From: Thermococcus profundus
Lineage (GTDB): Archaea; Methanobacteriota_B; Thermococci; Thermococcales; Thermococcaceae
Assembly: GCF_002214585.1 (NCBI RefSeq)
Contig: NZ_CP014862.1
Location: 682,001-746,000 of the forward strand
Direction: 5' to 3'
Length of the DNA stretch: 64,000 nt
The notes under the pieces: generated by a model
The model's database searches: none
Told to the model about the DNA's origin: nothing
Seen by the model: only the letters and a program-made list of their open reading frames with translations
In this document: positions 44,189 through 53,297 of the stretch, piece by piece
Layout: each line of letters begins with the position of its first letter
How positions within the stretch are numbered: position 1 is the first letter of the stretch
Position numbers and translations under genes: made by a program

Positions 44189-47100
44189 TCAGACCCCCAA
44201 ATGGCCGAACATCTCCGCGTGCTCGGCCTCGCTCTTTTTCCTCGCCTCCTCGAGGATCTTCATGGCCTTCTCAAGGCTCAAGGCGACGACCCTGCTTATG
44301 CCGTTCCTCATGCTCACCCCGATGATCTTGTCGGCGTTGGCCATCATGACGTCGCGGAGGGTTATCACTATGAACTGGCTTGACTGGGAGGATTCCTTTA
44401 TGAGATCGGCGACGCGCTTGACGTTTGCATCGTCGAGGTGGGCGTCTATCTCGTCGAAGAGGTAGAACGGGGCCGGCTTGTAGCGCTGTATGGCGAAGAC
44501 AAATGCCAAAGCAGTCAGAGCCTTCTCGCCGCCGCTCATCGCTTCGATCCTCTTGACGTCCTTTCCTGCAGGTTTGGCCTCTATTTCAAGACCTCCCGCG
44601 AAGGGATCCTCTGGATTCTCAAGGATGAGCTTCGCGCTTCCCCCAGGTGAGAGCTTGGCGAAGAGCTCCGAGAAGTTCTTCGCTATCTCGTTGAGCGTCC
44701 TCATGAAGACCTCCCTCTTCTGTCCCTCGATCTCGGCTATGAAGTCCTCTATGCTCTCCTTCTCAGCCAAGACCTGCTCGCGCCTGCTGCTGAGCTCCAT
44801 GTACCTCCTCTCAACGACCTCGAAGTCCTCTATGGCCTTCATGTTAACGGGCTCGAGGGAGCGTATTTCCTCTTCCATTTTCTCTATCTCTCCCTTGAGC
44901 TCCTCAAGCTCCTCCGGCTCCGGGATCTCATCTGGCTTTATCGACTTCACCAGCTTTTGATCGAAGTGCTTAAGCTCGGCCTGCCTCTCCTTCAGCTCGT
45001 TCTCGTACTGGGCGAGCTTTATTTTCAGTGTGTTCGCCTCTATCCTGAGCTCCTGGATCCTGTTGGAGAGCTCGTCCTTCCTCTCGCGGAGCTCTACTAT
45101 CTCGTTCCTCAGGCTCTCGCGCCTCTCGCGGAGCTCCTTGAGCTCGTCCTTGACGTTCTCCTCGGCCTTCTTCAGCTCTTCAAGCTCCGCCTCGAACTTC
45201 TTTATTGCCTCCTCATTCTCGGTTATGTTGGCTTTGAGGGCGTTTATCCTGTTGATCAGGCCCTCTATCTCCTCCTCAAGGTCGGCCTTTCTCGGCAGGA
45301 GCTCGTCGTTTATCCTGCTCTCCAGGCTTTCGAGCTTGCTTTCGACCCTGCTCAGCTCTTCCCTGAGCTTGGCGATCTCGCCCTCGACCTCCCTGATCTT
45401 TGCGTTCAGCTCCCTTGCCTCTGGGTTTTCGAGGGCCTTCTTGAGCTTCTCCCTCTTCTTCTCAAGCCTCTCTATTCTTCCACGGAGCTTCGCCATCTCG
45501 CCAGTGTACTCGTGTATCCTCTCGTTGAGCTTCTCTATCATCCTCTCGATTTCGGCTATCTCCTCCGCCAGGGCCTTGTCTTCCTTTAGGAGCCTCTCCA
45601 TGTCCCTCTGGGACACCTGAAGGTCCTTGCTCAGCTCGCTCTTTTTCATGCGCAGGTTGAAGAGTTCGTTTTCAAGCCCCCTTATCTCGAGCTTGAGGGC
45701 GTTGACGGCAGACTCCAAGCTCTCTTTCTCGCGCTCCAGCCTCTCGACCCTCTTCTTTATCTCGTCAGTGTTAATTCCAAGCCTTCCGCGCGGACGGTAG
45801 TGGCCGCCGGTTATGGCGCCGCTCTTTTCTAGGAGCTCCCCTCCAAGGGTGACCATCCTGACCTTTCCGATTCCAACGGTTCTTGCCTCGTCCATGTCCT
45901 CGACTATGAGCGTGTCGCCCAGGGCGTAGGCCACGGCGTTCTTAAAGCGCGGGTCGTACTGGACGACGTCGAGGGCGGGAACCCCCAGAGGGGGCCTGGA
46001 TTTCATGGAGCGGGGCTTTATCTTGTTGAGGGGGAGAAAAGTCAGCCTCCCGAGCTTCTTCTCCTTGAGGAGTCTTATTGCCTCCTCGGCGACGCGGTCG
46101 TCCTCAACAACAACGTTGTCGTAGTTGCCGCCGAGGGCCACTTCAACCGCTAAAGCGTACCTTTCGTCCGAGACCTTTATGAGCTCTCCGAGCGTGCCGT
46201 AGAGGCCTGGGATATTCTGCTTTTTGAGGAACTCTGCCGCCCTGTTGCCCCGAACTTCCCTCTGGGCCTCGGCTTTGATCAGCTCTTCCTTGGCCTTGGC
46301 GAGATCGGATTCAACCTTTTTGAGCTTCTTTGCCTTCTCTTCAAGCTCCTTCTCCGCCTTCCTGAGTCTGCCCTCGGCTTTGTTCATCTTGCCCTCTATC
46401 TCGACGAGCTCGGAGCGCTTCCCCTCAAGCTCTTCCTTCGCCTTGGCTATCTCCTCCTTGAGGGCGTTCCTCTTCAACTTCGCCTGGGTTATTCTCGTTT
46501 TCCCCCTCTCGATTTCCTCTTCGAACTTCTTTACCTCCGCCTCCCTGGTGTAGAGCTCCTTCTTGGCCTCTTCGAGTTCGTTTACAACCTTGTCGAACTC
46601 CTCCCTGGCAACCGCGTAGCTCCTGTCTATCTCACCCAGCCTGACGACGAGTTCGTTCCTGGCCGTTTCCTTCTCCTTTATCTCGACGAGGAGCTTCTCC
46701 CGTCTCTTGCTCCAGCGCGTTATTGCCCCCTTGCTCTTCTCAATCTCGTCGGAGACCTTTTTCAGCTCCTCCTTGGCCTTGGCGAGCCTTCTCTGATCCT
46801 CTTCAATCTCCTTCCTCGCGTTCTCGATGTTCCTCTTGGCCATCTCTATCTTGGATTTTACCTCGCTTATCTTCCTCGTGACCTCAAGAATACCGTCCTC
46901 GCTCTTCTCCTCCAGCTCCCTCTCAACTTCGTTCAGCTCCCTCTCCTTGGCTATTATCTCCTTAACTAAAGCTTTCAGCTCCTCTTCCACGGAGCTCGTT
47001 TCCTTCTCGATGAGCGTGTCTCTTTCCTCGCTATCAGCTATTAGGGATTCGAGCCTCTTGATCTCCCCGAGGAGGAGGGCAACCTTGGCGCGCTCAACCT

Positions 47101-47767
47101 TCTCCTTGAGATCCAGATATCTGAGGGCGTCGTTCCTCTCCTTCTCAAGCTTGTCTAACTGCTTCTTCACTTCTTTGATGAGGAGATCGACTCTGGCTAG
47201 GTTCTCTTCGGCCTGCTTGAGCTCTTCGATGGCCTTCTCCTTTTTGGCGTCGTATTCCGCTATTCCGGATATCTCGTCGATGATGAGCCTCCTTTCGGTT
47301 GGGGACATCTTGATGAACTTGGTTATATCCCCCTGGAGAACGAGGTTGTATCCCTCGGGCGAGATCATCGCCGCACTCAGAAGATCGAGTATCTCGCTCC
47401 TCGTTGCCCTCTTTCCGTTCAGCCAGTAGTTGCTCCTTCCGTCGGGATAGACGCGCCTCTTAATGACTACCTCGTCCTCATCGATGGGGAAGCCTCTGTC
47501 CTCGTTGTTGAAGTACATGGCAACCTCCGCATACTTCGCCGCTGGTTCTGCCTTGTTCCCGGCGAAAATAAGATCGCTGATCCTCGTTGCGCGCATGGCC
47601 TTAGCGGAGAGACCACCGAGGACGAAGAGAACGGCATCGCCGATGTTGCTCTTTCCAGAACCGTTGGCTCCAACTATCGCCGTGAAGCCCTTTGAGAGCG
47701 GAACAACGACTTTTTTGTTACCGTAAGATTTGAATCCCTTCATTTCAATCTTCTCAATGTACGGCAT
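44189..47767 (-). CDS. smc: Chromosome segregation ATPase SMC
   Basis: A 1192-residue SMC protein with a typical layout. The head N-terminus has Walker A GANGSGKS (about 32-39). Long coiled coils flank a hinge (about 515-650, GLYGTLGELIKV ... GGNYDNVVVEDD). The C-terminal head has the signature MSGGEKALTALAF and Walker B LFDEIDAHLDD. ATG 47767 follows AGGTG. It condenses and organises the chromosome together with ScpA at the end of the same operon. Confidence 0.97.
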   Translation of the reverse strand: MPYIEKIEMKGFKSYGNKKVVVPLSKGFTAIVGANGSGKSNIGDAVLFVLGGLSAKAMRATRISDLIFAGNKAEPAAKYAEVAMYFNNEDRGFPIDEDEVVIKRRVYPDGRSNYWLNGKRATRSEILDLLSAAMISPEGYNLVLQGDITKFIKMSPTERRLIIDEISGIAEYDAKKEKAIEELKQAEENLARVDLLIKEVKKQLDKLEKERNDALRYLDLKEKVERAKVALLLGEIKRLESLIADSEERDTLIEKETSSVEEELKALVKEIIAKERELNEVERELEEKSEDGILEVTRKISEVKSKIEMAKRNIENARKEIEEDQRRLAKAKEELKKVSDEIEKSKGAITRWSKRREKLLVEIKEKETARNELVVRLGEIDRSYAVAREEFDKVVNELEEAKKELYTREAEVKKFEEEIERGKTRITQAKLKRNALKEEIAKAKEELEGKRSELVEIEGKMNKAEGRLRKAEKELEEKAKKLKKVESDLAKAKEELIKAEAQREVRGNRAAEFLKKQNIPGLYGTLGELIKVSDERYALAVEVALGGNYDNVVVEDDRVAEEAIRLLKEKKLGRLTFLPLNKIKPRSMKSRPPLGVPALDVVQYDPRFKNAVAYALGDTLIVEDMDEARTVGIGKVRMVTLGGELLEKSGAITGGHYRPRGRLGINTDEIKKRVERLEREKESLESAVNALKLEIRGLENELFNLRMKKSELSKDLQVSQRDMERLLKEDKALAEEIAEIERMIEKLNERIHEYTGEMAKLRGRIERLEKKREKLKKALENPEARELNAKIREVEGEIAKLREELSRVESKLESLESRINDELLPRKADLEEEIEGLINRINALKANITENEEAIKKFEAELEELKKAEENVKDELKELRERRESLRNEIVELRERKDELSNRIQELRIEANTLKIKLAQYENELKERQAELKHFDQKLVKSIKPDEIPEPEELEELKGEIEKMEEEIRSLEPVNMKAIEDFEVVERRYMELSSRREQVLAEKESIEDFIAEIEGQKREVFMRTLNEIAKNFSELFAKLSPGGSAKLILENPEDPFAGGLEIEAKPAGKDVKRIEAMSGGEKALTALAFVFAIQRYKPAPFYLFDEIDAHLDDANVKRVADLIKESSQSSQFIVITLRDVMMANADKIIGVSMRNGISRVVALSLEKAMKILEEARKKSEAEHAEMFGHLGV

Positions 47768-47800
47768 ATTCGACACCTAAGAGCGTGAATGGCATCAGGG

Positions 47801-47810
47801 CTTATATAAG
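47801..47810 (-). promoter_or_regulatory. TATA box of the smc operon
   Basis: CTTATATAAG, preceded on the minus strand by GGCAAA (BRE-like), lies 34-43 nt before the smc ATG. This is the best TATA match in the region, so the four-gene operon is expected to be well expressed. Confidence 0.6.
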
Positions 47811-47928
47811 TTTGCCGCGGCCTGTGGGTGCCTATAACTGTCGGGAATACCCCCGGCTCGGATAAATTACCATGGCGAATGAAAAAGGTTTTATATGTCT
47901 TTGTTCAGAGAATAGAGTGGTGAGATGC

Positions 47929-48168
47929 ATGCAGATCGTAGAACTCGATATTAAACTGCCCTACGAAGGAAGGGGAAAAATTCTAGGCCGTCTGTACGGC
48001 AAGGTTAGGGGCAGGATCAGGGATATACATTTCTTCCCGCCCGACGTGAGGGGCATCAGCGAGATCAGGATGGAGGTAATCGAGGAGGATGCTTCAAAAC
48101 TCCTCTCCGAGCTCAAAAAGATAGTTGGGAACGGAAAGGTGACCTCAAAGGTTCTCTCCGAGGCCTGA
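47929..48168 (+). CDS. Small hypothetical protein
   Basis: A 79-residue alpha/beta protein (MQIVELDIKLPYEGRGKILGRLYG ... VIEEDASKLLSELKKIVG). A TATA box TTTTATATG at about 47890-47897 requires a start downstream of it, which rules out the longer frame from 47872. GTGGTGAG precedes the ATG. I do not recognise the family; the ending helix resembles small ACT/ferredoxin-like folds only loosely. Confidence 0.65.
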   Translation: MQIVELDIKLPYEGRGKILGRLYGKVRGRIRDIHFFPPDVRGISEIRMEVIEEDASKLLSELKKIVGNGKVTSKVLSEA

Positions 48169-48171
48169 GCC

Positions 48172-48930
48172 TCACCCTTTTATTCCTCTGTTCAGCTCTA
48201 TCAGCTTTTCTCTGGCCTTCTCGATCGAGCCGGCCTTCTCTATAGCGGTCCCCGTGACTATTATGTCGGCACCTGCCTTCACGGCTGCCCTCGCCTGTTC
48301 TTCGGTTCTTATTCCACCACCGACTATGAGCGGAACTTCTATAACGCGCTTCACCAGCGCTATCATCTCCGGCGGAACCGGCTGTGGCGCGCCGCTTCCG
48401 GCTTCAAGGTATACCAATCTCATTCCAAGGTACTGGCCGGCAAGGGCGTAAGCTGCCGCTATCTTCGGCTTGTGCCTTGGGAGTGGCTTTGCATCCCCAA
48501 CCCAGCCGACGGTTTCGCCGGGCTCGACGATGAGGTACGCCATCGGGATCGGCTCTATTCCATAGCGCTTCACCTGAAAGGCCCCAAGAGCCTGGGCCCC
48601 GGTTATGAAGAACGGGTTCCGCGAGTTGAGGAGGCTCATGAAGAAGATTGCATCGGCGTATTTGCTTATTCCCCCATGGGAGCCGGGGAAGAGTATCACA
48701 GGGAGGTTCGAGTTCTCCTTTATTCCCTTCACAACGCCGTCAAGAACCTCTCCTTCGGCTCCAGTAGAGCCTCCCACCATTATGGCATCGACGCCTATTT
48801 CTTCGCTCATCCTCGCGAGCTCTCCCGCAACTTCGGGTGAGACGTCGTCCGGATCGAGGAGGACGAAGTGGAGCTTTTCCCTCTCAAGCTTTTCGCGAAT
48901 GTAGGTTTCGACTTTTCCAAGTTTAATCAT
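48172..48930 (-). CDS. Geranylgeranylglyceryl phosphate synthase
   Basis: A 252-residue TIM-barrel enzyme (GGGPS) making the first ether bond of archaeal membrane lipids from G-1-P and GGPP. HFVLLDPDDVSPE, AIMVGGSTGAEG, LFPGSHGGISKYADAIFFMSLLNSRN, YLEAGSGAPQPVP and IVGGGIRTEEQA are diagnostic. ATG 48930 lies 5 nt after GGAGGTG, and 48933 is an alternative. It follows a PIN toxin gene on the same strand with the stop and start overlapping. Confidence 0.95.
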   Translation of the reverse strand: MIKLGKVETYIREKLEREKLHFVLLDPDDVSPEVAGELARMSEEIGVDAIMVGGSTGAEGEVLDGVVKGIKENSNLPVILFPGSHGGISKYADAIFFMSLLNSRNPFFITGAQALGAFQVKRYGIEPIPMAYLIVEPGETVGWVGDAKPLPRHKPKIAAAYALAGQYLGMRLVYLEAGSGAPQPVPPEMIALVKRVIEVPLIVGGGIRTEEQARAAVKAGADIIVTGTAIEKAGSIEKAREKLIELNRGIKG

Positions 48931-48932
48931 CA

Positions 48933-49415
48933 TCACACCTCCATAAACTTTCTAATATCGTCTTCACTGATGGATTCATCGATCAAGAGACAGTCAACAT
49001 CAAGTCGATGGGCATGCGCGCACATAGGCCGGTCCCGAGTTATGAGCGAATAACCCTTCTCAATGGCGAGGGCAAGGAAGTAAGTGTCGAATCCTGAGGG
49101 AGATTCAATGGCCGCAATGCCCTTAGCGGTACTGTATAGCTCCTCTTCCCTCACCACTTCAAATGAGTTCTCGACGGCGTTACCAAGCCTTACTGCAAGT
49201 TTCTGATCGCCGCTTAGCCTCTTGGCAACGCTGATAACCTCGACTATCGCCACACGGGGAACTGCAATCTTCTTTCCCCTTGAAAGTGACAGTACAAGGC
49301 GGCACTTGTCAAGGATACCCCGCTTCTGTTTTAACTGAGGGTGAGTGGAGTTGTAAAAAAACGCCCCTATAATGACGTTTGTATCAATAACGAACCCTTT
49401 TTCTGCCCCTGACAT
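48933..49415 (-). CDS. PIN-domain toxin with AF2212-type antitoxin
   Basis: A 160-residue PIN protein. Acidic residues in GFVIDTNVIIGAF, RVAIVEVISVAKRL, GFDTYFLALAIEKGYSLITRD form the RNase site. The start (49415) is inside the antitoxin gene. Its 3' end overlaps the ribosome binding region of the GGGP synthase gene, so expression of this essential gene is linked to the toxin gene. Confidence 0.82.
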   Translation of the reverse strand: MSGAEKGFVIDTNVIIGAFFYNSTHPQLKQKRGILDKCRLVLSLSRGKKIAVPRVAIVEVISVAKRLSGDQKLAVRLGNAVENSFEVVREEELYSTAKGIAAIESPSGFDTYFLALAIEKGYSLITRDRPMCAHAHRLDVDCLLIDESISEDDIRKFMEV

Positions 49416-49587
49416 CTTCCAGCACTTCCTCAATACTGGCGTTAACGGGGATTCCATTTATTTCCTCCAGCATGTCCCAGATCGTCTCACCAACGATGAT
49501 CTTAACCTTTGCTCCCTTGGGCAGGTTAACCCTTTTGAGGGGCCTGAAACTCTCACCATCGTAAACAGCCTCAATGACCGTCCCCAT
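49384..49587 (-). CDS. AF2212/DUF104-type antitoxin
   Basis: A 67-residue protein starting MGTVIEAVYDGESFRPLKRVNLPKGAKVKIIV, the classic AF2212-like (DUF104) fold: two strands carrying VYENGVxxPL- and LPEGxxVxI-like motifs. Such proteins pair with PIN toxins, here overlapping by 32 nt. ATG 49587 replaces an earlier, non-homologous in-frame start. Confidence 0.85.
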   Translation of the reverse strand: MGTVIEAVYDGESFRPLKRVNLPKGAKVKIIVGETIWDMLEEINGIPVNASIEEVLEDVRGRKRVRY

Positions 49588-50026
49588 AATCCCACCGTAT
49601 TCTTGATACTTCCTCCCCACTTTTAACGGTTTTCCAGCGAAGGCTCATGCCCTCAAGAATTCTGACCAAGACCTTGTCCGGCTCTTCATCAAAGCGATAG
49701 AGGTTCGTGCTCACCTTCACATCCCCGGCCCCAAAGCCTTCAACTGGCTCCCCAAACTTCGAAACCTCCACTGAGAGCTTTTCTTCCAGCCTTTCTTCGC
49801 TGGGGATTAAGTAAGCCCTCAGAAGTTCTGCCTCCTTCAAGAGGTAGTCGATGTGCCAGTGGAGCTTCTTTTTTCTTGAAAAGTGCCTTGCAACGCGCTT
49901 TTCAAGCGAGTTCATGGCGGAACCAACGTAGACGTAGTAACCGGCCTTCAGAGAGAACTCCCTAGCCTTCGTGTGCACCGTTTTATCCCTGTCAAGCCTG
50001 ATGACAAGTAGGTAGGATCCCTTCAT
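49571..50026 (-). CDS. GIY-YIG (DUF123) family nuclease-like protein
   Basis: A 151-residue protein of the archaeal DUF123 group, related to GIY-YIG endonucleases. The GIY-YIG pair appears as AGYYVYVGSAMNSL; HWHIDYLLKEAEL and a late GFGAGD motif are also family hallmarks. The biological role is unknown. It overlaps the antitoxin gene by 17 nt. Confidence 0.85.
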   Translation of the reverse strand: MKGSYLLVIRLDRDKTVHTKAREFSLKAGYYVYVGSAMNSLEKRVARHFSRKKKLHWHIDYLLKEAELLRAYLIPSEERLEEKLSVEVSKFGEPVEGFGAGDVKVSTNLYRFDEEPDKVLVRILEGMSLRWKTVKSGEEVSRIRWDYGDGH

Positions 50027-50088
50027 GGGCTCGACTTTCCGGCAGGGTTTATAAATGGTTCCGCCGACTCAGCTTAAAGGTGTTCGAC

Positions 50089-50490
50089 ATGGACGAAAAG
50101 GAAGGAAAAAGAAAGCGCCCGGTGGACGACTTCGCCTGGCAGGAGTACGACAGGGAAGAGTTCAAGCGAACCTTTCCCGCCCTTGCAAGGGAGCTTGAAG
50201 AAGATGCGGAACTTCAGATAACCGCCTACAGGACGTCGGAAGAAGCGGCGCTGAAGGATGAGGAGGTCGAGCTCCAGGACTTCTCTGGCTACAACCCCAC
50301 GGTAATCGACTTCCTGAGGAGATGCGAGACCGACGAAGAGGCCCTTGAGATAATCAACTGGATGGAGGAGAGGGGTGAGATAACCCCTGAGATGGCAAAG
50401 GATCTTAGAATAACCCTTACCAAGAAGGGTGTGAGGGCTTTTGGTCCCAAGAAGGAGTGGGGCTGGTACGAGAAACACGGCAGACATTGA
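50089..50490 (+). CDS. DUF2095 family protein
   Basis: A 133-residue acidic protein starting MDEKEGKRKRPVDDFAWQEYDREEFKRTFPALARELEED. The ordered helical C-terminus ends AFGPKKEWGWYEKHGRH. This pattern is the euryarchaeal DUF2095 family, of unknown function. ATG 50089 follows AGGTGTTCGAC and a TATA-like GGTTTATAAATGG lies about 35 nt upstream. Confidence 0.8.
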   Translation: MDEKEGKRKRPVDDFAWQEYDREEFKRTFPALARELEEDAELQITAYRTSEEAALKDEEVELQDFSGYNPTVIDFLRRCETDEEALEIINWMEERGEITPEMAKDLRITLTKKGVRAFGPKKEWGWYEKHGRH

Positions 50491-50546
50491 GATGCCCATC
50501 GAAAAGTTAATATCCCCCTCTTCCCTTAGATTTGTCGGTGGGCCTC

Positions 50547-51698
50547 ATGAACTTCGACCCCGTTTCTGAGGCTAAGAAGATTGAAGAGCGGATAATCTCC
50601 TGGAGAAGGGACTTCCATATGCATCCCGAACTCGGTTATGAAGAGGAGAGAACCTCAGAGATAGTCGAGGAACACCTCCGCGAGTGGGGATATTCAGTTA
50701 AACGCGTTGGAACCGGGATAATAGCTGACATGGGGAAAGGCGAGAGGACGATAGCTTTGAGGGCCGACATGGACGCCCTCCCGATTCATGAGGAGAACGA
50801 CGTCCCGTACAAGTCCAAAGTTCCAGGAAAGATGCACGCCTGCGGCCACGATGCCCACACGGCCATGCTCCTCGGGGCGGCCAGGATAATAGCGGAACAC
50901 AGGGATGAGCTGAACGGAAGGGTTAGGTTAATCTTTCAGCCGGCGGAAGAGGGTGGAAACGGAGCGGTCAAGATGATAGAAGGTGGTGCCCTCGAAGGCG
51001 TCGATGCCATCTTCGGCTTCCACGTCTGGATGGACCTTCCAAGTGGGCTTATCGGCATCAGGGAAGGGCCGTTCCTGGCTGGAGCGGGGATATTCAACGG
51101 GAAGATCATTGGAAAAGGCGGGCATGGTGCGTCTCCACATGAGACGATTGACCCGATTCCAATAGCGGCCGAGGCGGTTCTGGCGCTTCAAACGGTAGTC
51201 AGCAGAAACGTAGATCCAATTGAGACGGGAGTTGTCAGCGTTACATCCATTCACGGGGGAACCGCATTCAACGTCATCCCCGAGGAGGTCAAGTTCAAGG
51301 GAACCTTCCGCTTCTTCAAGCCGGAGATAGGCGAGCTCATTCAGAGGAGGATGGGGGAGATCCTCGATGGTGTTACAAAGGCTCACGGGGCAAAGTACGA
51401 GCTGAGCATAGAGGAGCTCACGCCGCCAACGATAAACTCCAAGGAGATGGCCGACTTCGCCAGAAAAGTGGCTGAAAAGTACGGCCTGAGGTACGGGGAG
51501 GTCAGGCCGACGATGGGAGCTGAAGATTTCGCCTTCTACCTGCAGAAAGTTCCGGGAGTGTTCCTTGCCCTTGGCATCAGAAACGAGGGGAAGGGGATAA
51601 TCTATCCCCACCACCATCCGAAGTTCGACGTTGATGAGGAAGTCCTCTACCTCGGAACCGCGATGGAAGTCGCTTTAGCCTTCGAGTTCCTCCGCTAA
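50547..51698 (+). CDS. M20 family amidohydrolase/carboxypeptidase
   Basis: A 383-residue zinc peptidase of the thermostable carboxypeptidase/amidohydrolase group. Metal ligands are in HACGHDAHTAMLLGA, QPAEEGGNGA, FGFHVW and HHHPKFDVDE; ALRADMDALPI and KGGHGASPHE are standard. It could release amino acids from N-acyl or dipeptide substrates. ATG 50547 follows GGTGGGCCTC. It overlaps the convergent acetyltransferase gene by 4 nt. Confidence 0.92.
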   Translation: MNFDPVSEAKKIEERIISWRRDFHMHPELGYEEERTSEIVEEHLREWGYSVKRVGTGIIADMGKGERTIALRADMDALPIHEENDVPYKSKVPGKMHACGHDAHTAMLLGAARIIAEHRDELNGRVRLIFQPAEEGGNGAVKMIEGGALEGVDAIFGFHVWMDLPSGLIGIREGPFLAGAGIFNGKIIGKGGHGASPHETIDPIPIAAEAVLALQTVVSRNVDPIETGVVSVTSIHGGTAFNVIPEEVKFKGTFRFFKPEIGELIQRRMGEILDGVTKAHGAKYELSIEELTPPTINSKEMADFARKVAEKYGLRYGEVRPTMGAEDFAFYLQKVPGVFLALGIRNEGKGIIYPHHHPKFDVDEEVLYLGTAMEVALAFEFLR

Positions 51699-52546
51699 AG
51701 CCGCTTCGCTATTATCGGCACCTTTCCCTTCTTTTCCGCTCCTAAAGCGTCGGCGGTTCCTTCGTCCAGAACGGTTAAAACGCTCTCAAATCCAAGCTCC
51801 CTTGCGCGGCCTATGGCTTTGGGGATATCTTCTAAATTCCCCCAGAGGAAGAGGCTCGCCTTTCCGGGTCTTCCAGGCAAGGGCTTGAGGACGTAGTGGG
51901 AATCTCCGATTTTTCCGGCCTCCGCGAGCTCGTGAACGCCTGCGAAGAGATCCCTGAAGCTTGAGAACCACATGTCGTAGGAACTCTGAAACCTGCCCGC
52001 TACAAACTCAAGGTCTTCCACGTCCTCCCAGGGGAAGAACTCCAAGGTTTTAACTTCTCCCGCGTTAAATCTAGAGGTCTCAACTTCCACTAGCCGGTTC
52101 TCGTAGAGAACTCTATCAAAACCCAGCTTCTTGTAAAAGCCAGCCGCTTCCTCGCTCGGCTGGGTCGTTAGGAGTTCCGCCCTATCCGCAAAATTTCGCT
52201 CAATGTACTCGATGAGCGCCCTTCCCACTCCCCTGCCCCTGAAGTCGGGGTGAACCTCTATGAGGTCGAGGTGGGCTATCCTCTTTATCTCGCCTTTTAT
52301 TGGCTCCTCCGAGAGAAATACTTCCGCTTCCCCGACTATTCTCCCGTCCAGCTCGGCCACTATCGGATACTGCCCATCGAGGAGGAGGGCGTTGATATGG
52401 ACTGAACAGGTCTCAACGCTCATCCAGGGGCCGCCGCGGAGGTATCTTTCACGAACGGAAAGGCCTGAAAGCTCCTCCCCTGCAGTGTGAACGTTGACGA
52501 TCCCTTTAACGTCGTCGAGGGTGGCCTTTCTGATCACGGGTTCCAT
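51695..52546 (-). CDS. GNAT family N-acetyltransferase (two-domain)
   Basis: A 283-residue protein. GNAT domain (1-155) with HLDLIEVHPDFRGRGVGRALIEYIE, then a C-terminal domain (about 160-283) similar in layout to the one at 24261-25073. ATG 52546 follows GGAGTGAGCTC and lies 5 nt after the phosphatase stop, so the two genes are cotranscribed. Acceptor unknown. Confidence 0.88.
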   Translation of the reverse strand: MEPVIRKATLDDVKGIVNVHTAGEELSGLSVRERYLRGGPWMSVETCSVHINALLLDGQYPIVAELDGRIVGEAEVFLSEEPIKGEIKRIAHLDLIEVHPDFRGRGVGRALIEYIERNFADRAELLTTQPSEEAAGFYKKLGFDRVLYENRLVEVETSRFNAGEVKTLEFFPWEDVEDLEFVAGRFQSSYDMWFSSFRDLFAGVHELAEAGKIGDSHYVLKPLPGRPGKASLFLWGNLEDIPKAIGRARELGFESVLTVLDEGTADALGAEKKGKVPIIAKRL

Positions 52547-52550
52547 GAGC

Positions 52551-53264
52551 TCACTCCTCCAGATAGCCAAACTTTCTGAGGATGTGCATCACTGCCTCCG
52601 CTCCACCGTCACCGTAGGGCTTCTGGGTGACGTAGTCTGCTTTCTCTTTCACACTCTCCGGGGCCTGGGCTATCGCGACGCGGTAGCCAACGACGCGGAA
52701 GGCGTCGAGGTCGTTCTCCCCGTCGCCAACGTGGGCGACCTCCTTTGGAGAGATGCCTAGGTACTCACAGGCCTTCTCTATTCCAGTCCCCTTGTTTATC
52801 CATGGCTTCTTCACGTGGATTGCAAAGCCCGAATCGACGGCAACCAGGTTGAGGCCGAGTTCCCTGATGATCTCCCTGACGGCCTCAACGGGGATTGTTC
52901 TCCTTATGACAAGGCCGGCTTTCCTCTCCATCGTTGAAAAGCTGAGCTCAGCTTTAGGATAGCGCTTCTTCAGCTCGCTCCAGAGGATCCACTCCTCGTC
53001 CATGTCGGTTAGAAAAACGCGCTTTCTCATCGTCCCTTTCCCTTTAAGCGAAAGGGCTCCTCCGTCCTCCGCTATGACCGGCCCGCTAGTGCCGATGAAG
53101 ATCGCCGCTGCCTCGGCGAAGGGAACGGAGTTTCCCGTTACGAGCATAACCGGAACGCCAAGGCTCTCGGCAAGTCTTATCGCTTTCAATGCCTCAATGC
53201 TCAGCCTTCTATCCCGATAGGTTATCGTGCCGTCTATGTCGAGAGAAATCGCCCTTACCTTCAT
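52551..53264 (-). CDS. Phosphoglycolate phosphatase (HAD superfamily, Cof-type)
   Basis: A 237-residue HAD phosphatase. Motif [12 protein letters not shown] (DxDGT), motif II LVTGNS, motif III Lys in [18 protein letters not shown], motif [14 protein letters not shown]. It resembles the archaeal T. acidophilum TA0175-type phosphoglycolate phosphatase. ATG 53264 follows GGTGAAGAGA; GTG 53273 is an alternative. It removes the DNA-repair-derived inhibitor 2-phosphoglycolate (family knowledge). Confidence 0.9.
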   Translation of the reverse strand: MKVRAISLDIDGTITYRDRRLSIEALKAIRLAESLGVPVMLVTGNSVPFAEAAAIFIGTSGPVIAEDGGALSLKGKGTMRKRVFLTDMDEEWILWSELKKRYPKAELSFSTMERKAGLVIRRTIPVEAVREIIRELGLNLVAVDSGFAIHVKKPWINKGTGIEKACEYLGISPKEVAHVGDGENDLDAFRVVGYRVAIAQAPESVKEKADYVTQKPYGDGGAEAVMHILRKFGYLEE

Positions 53265-53297
53265 TCTCTTCACCAGAGAAAGGAGGAAAGAGGTGTA

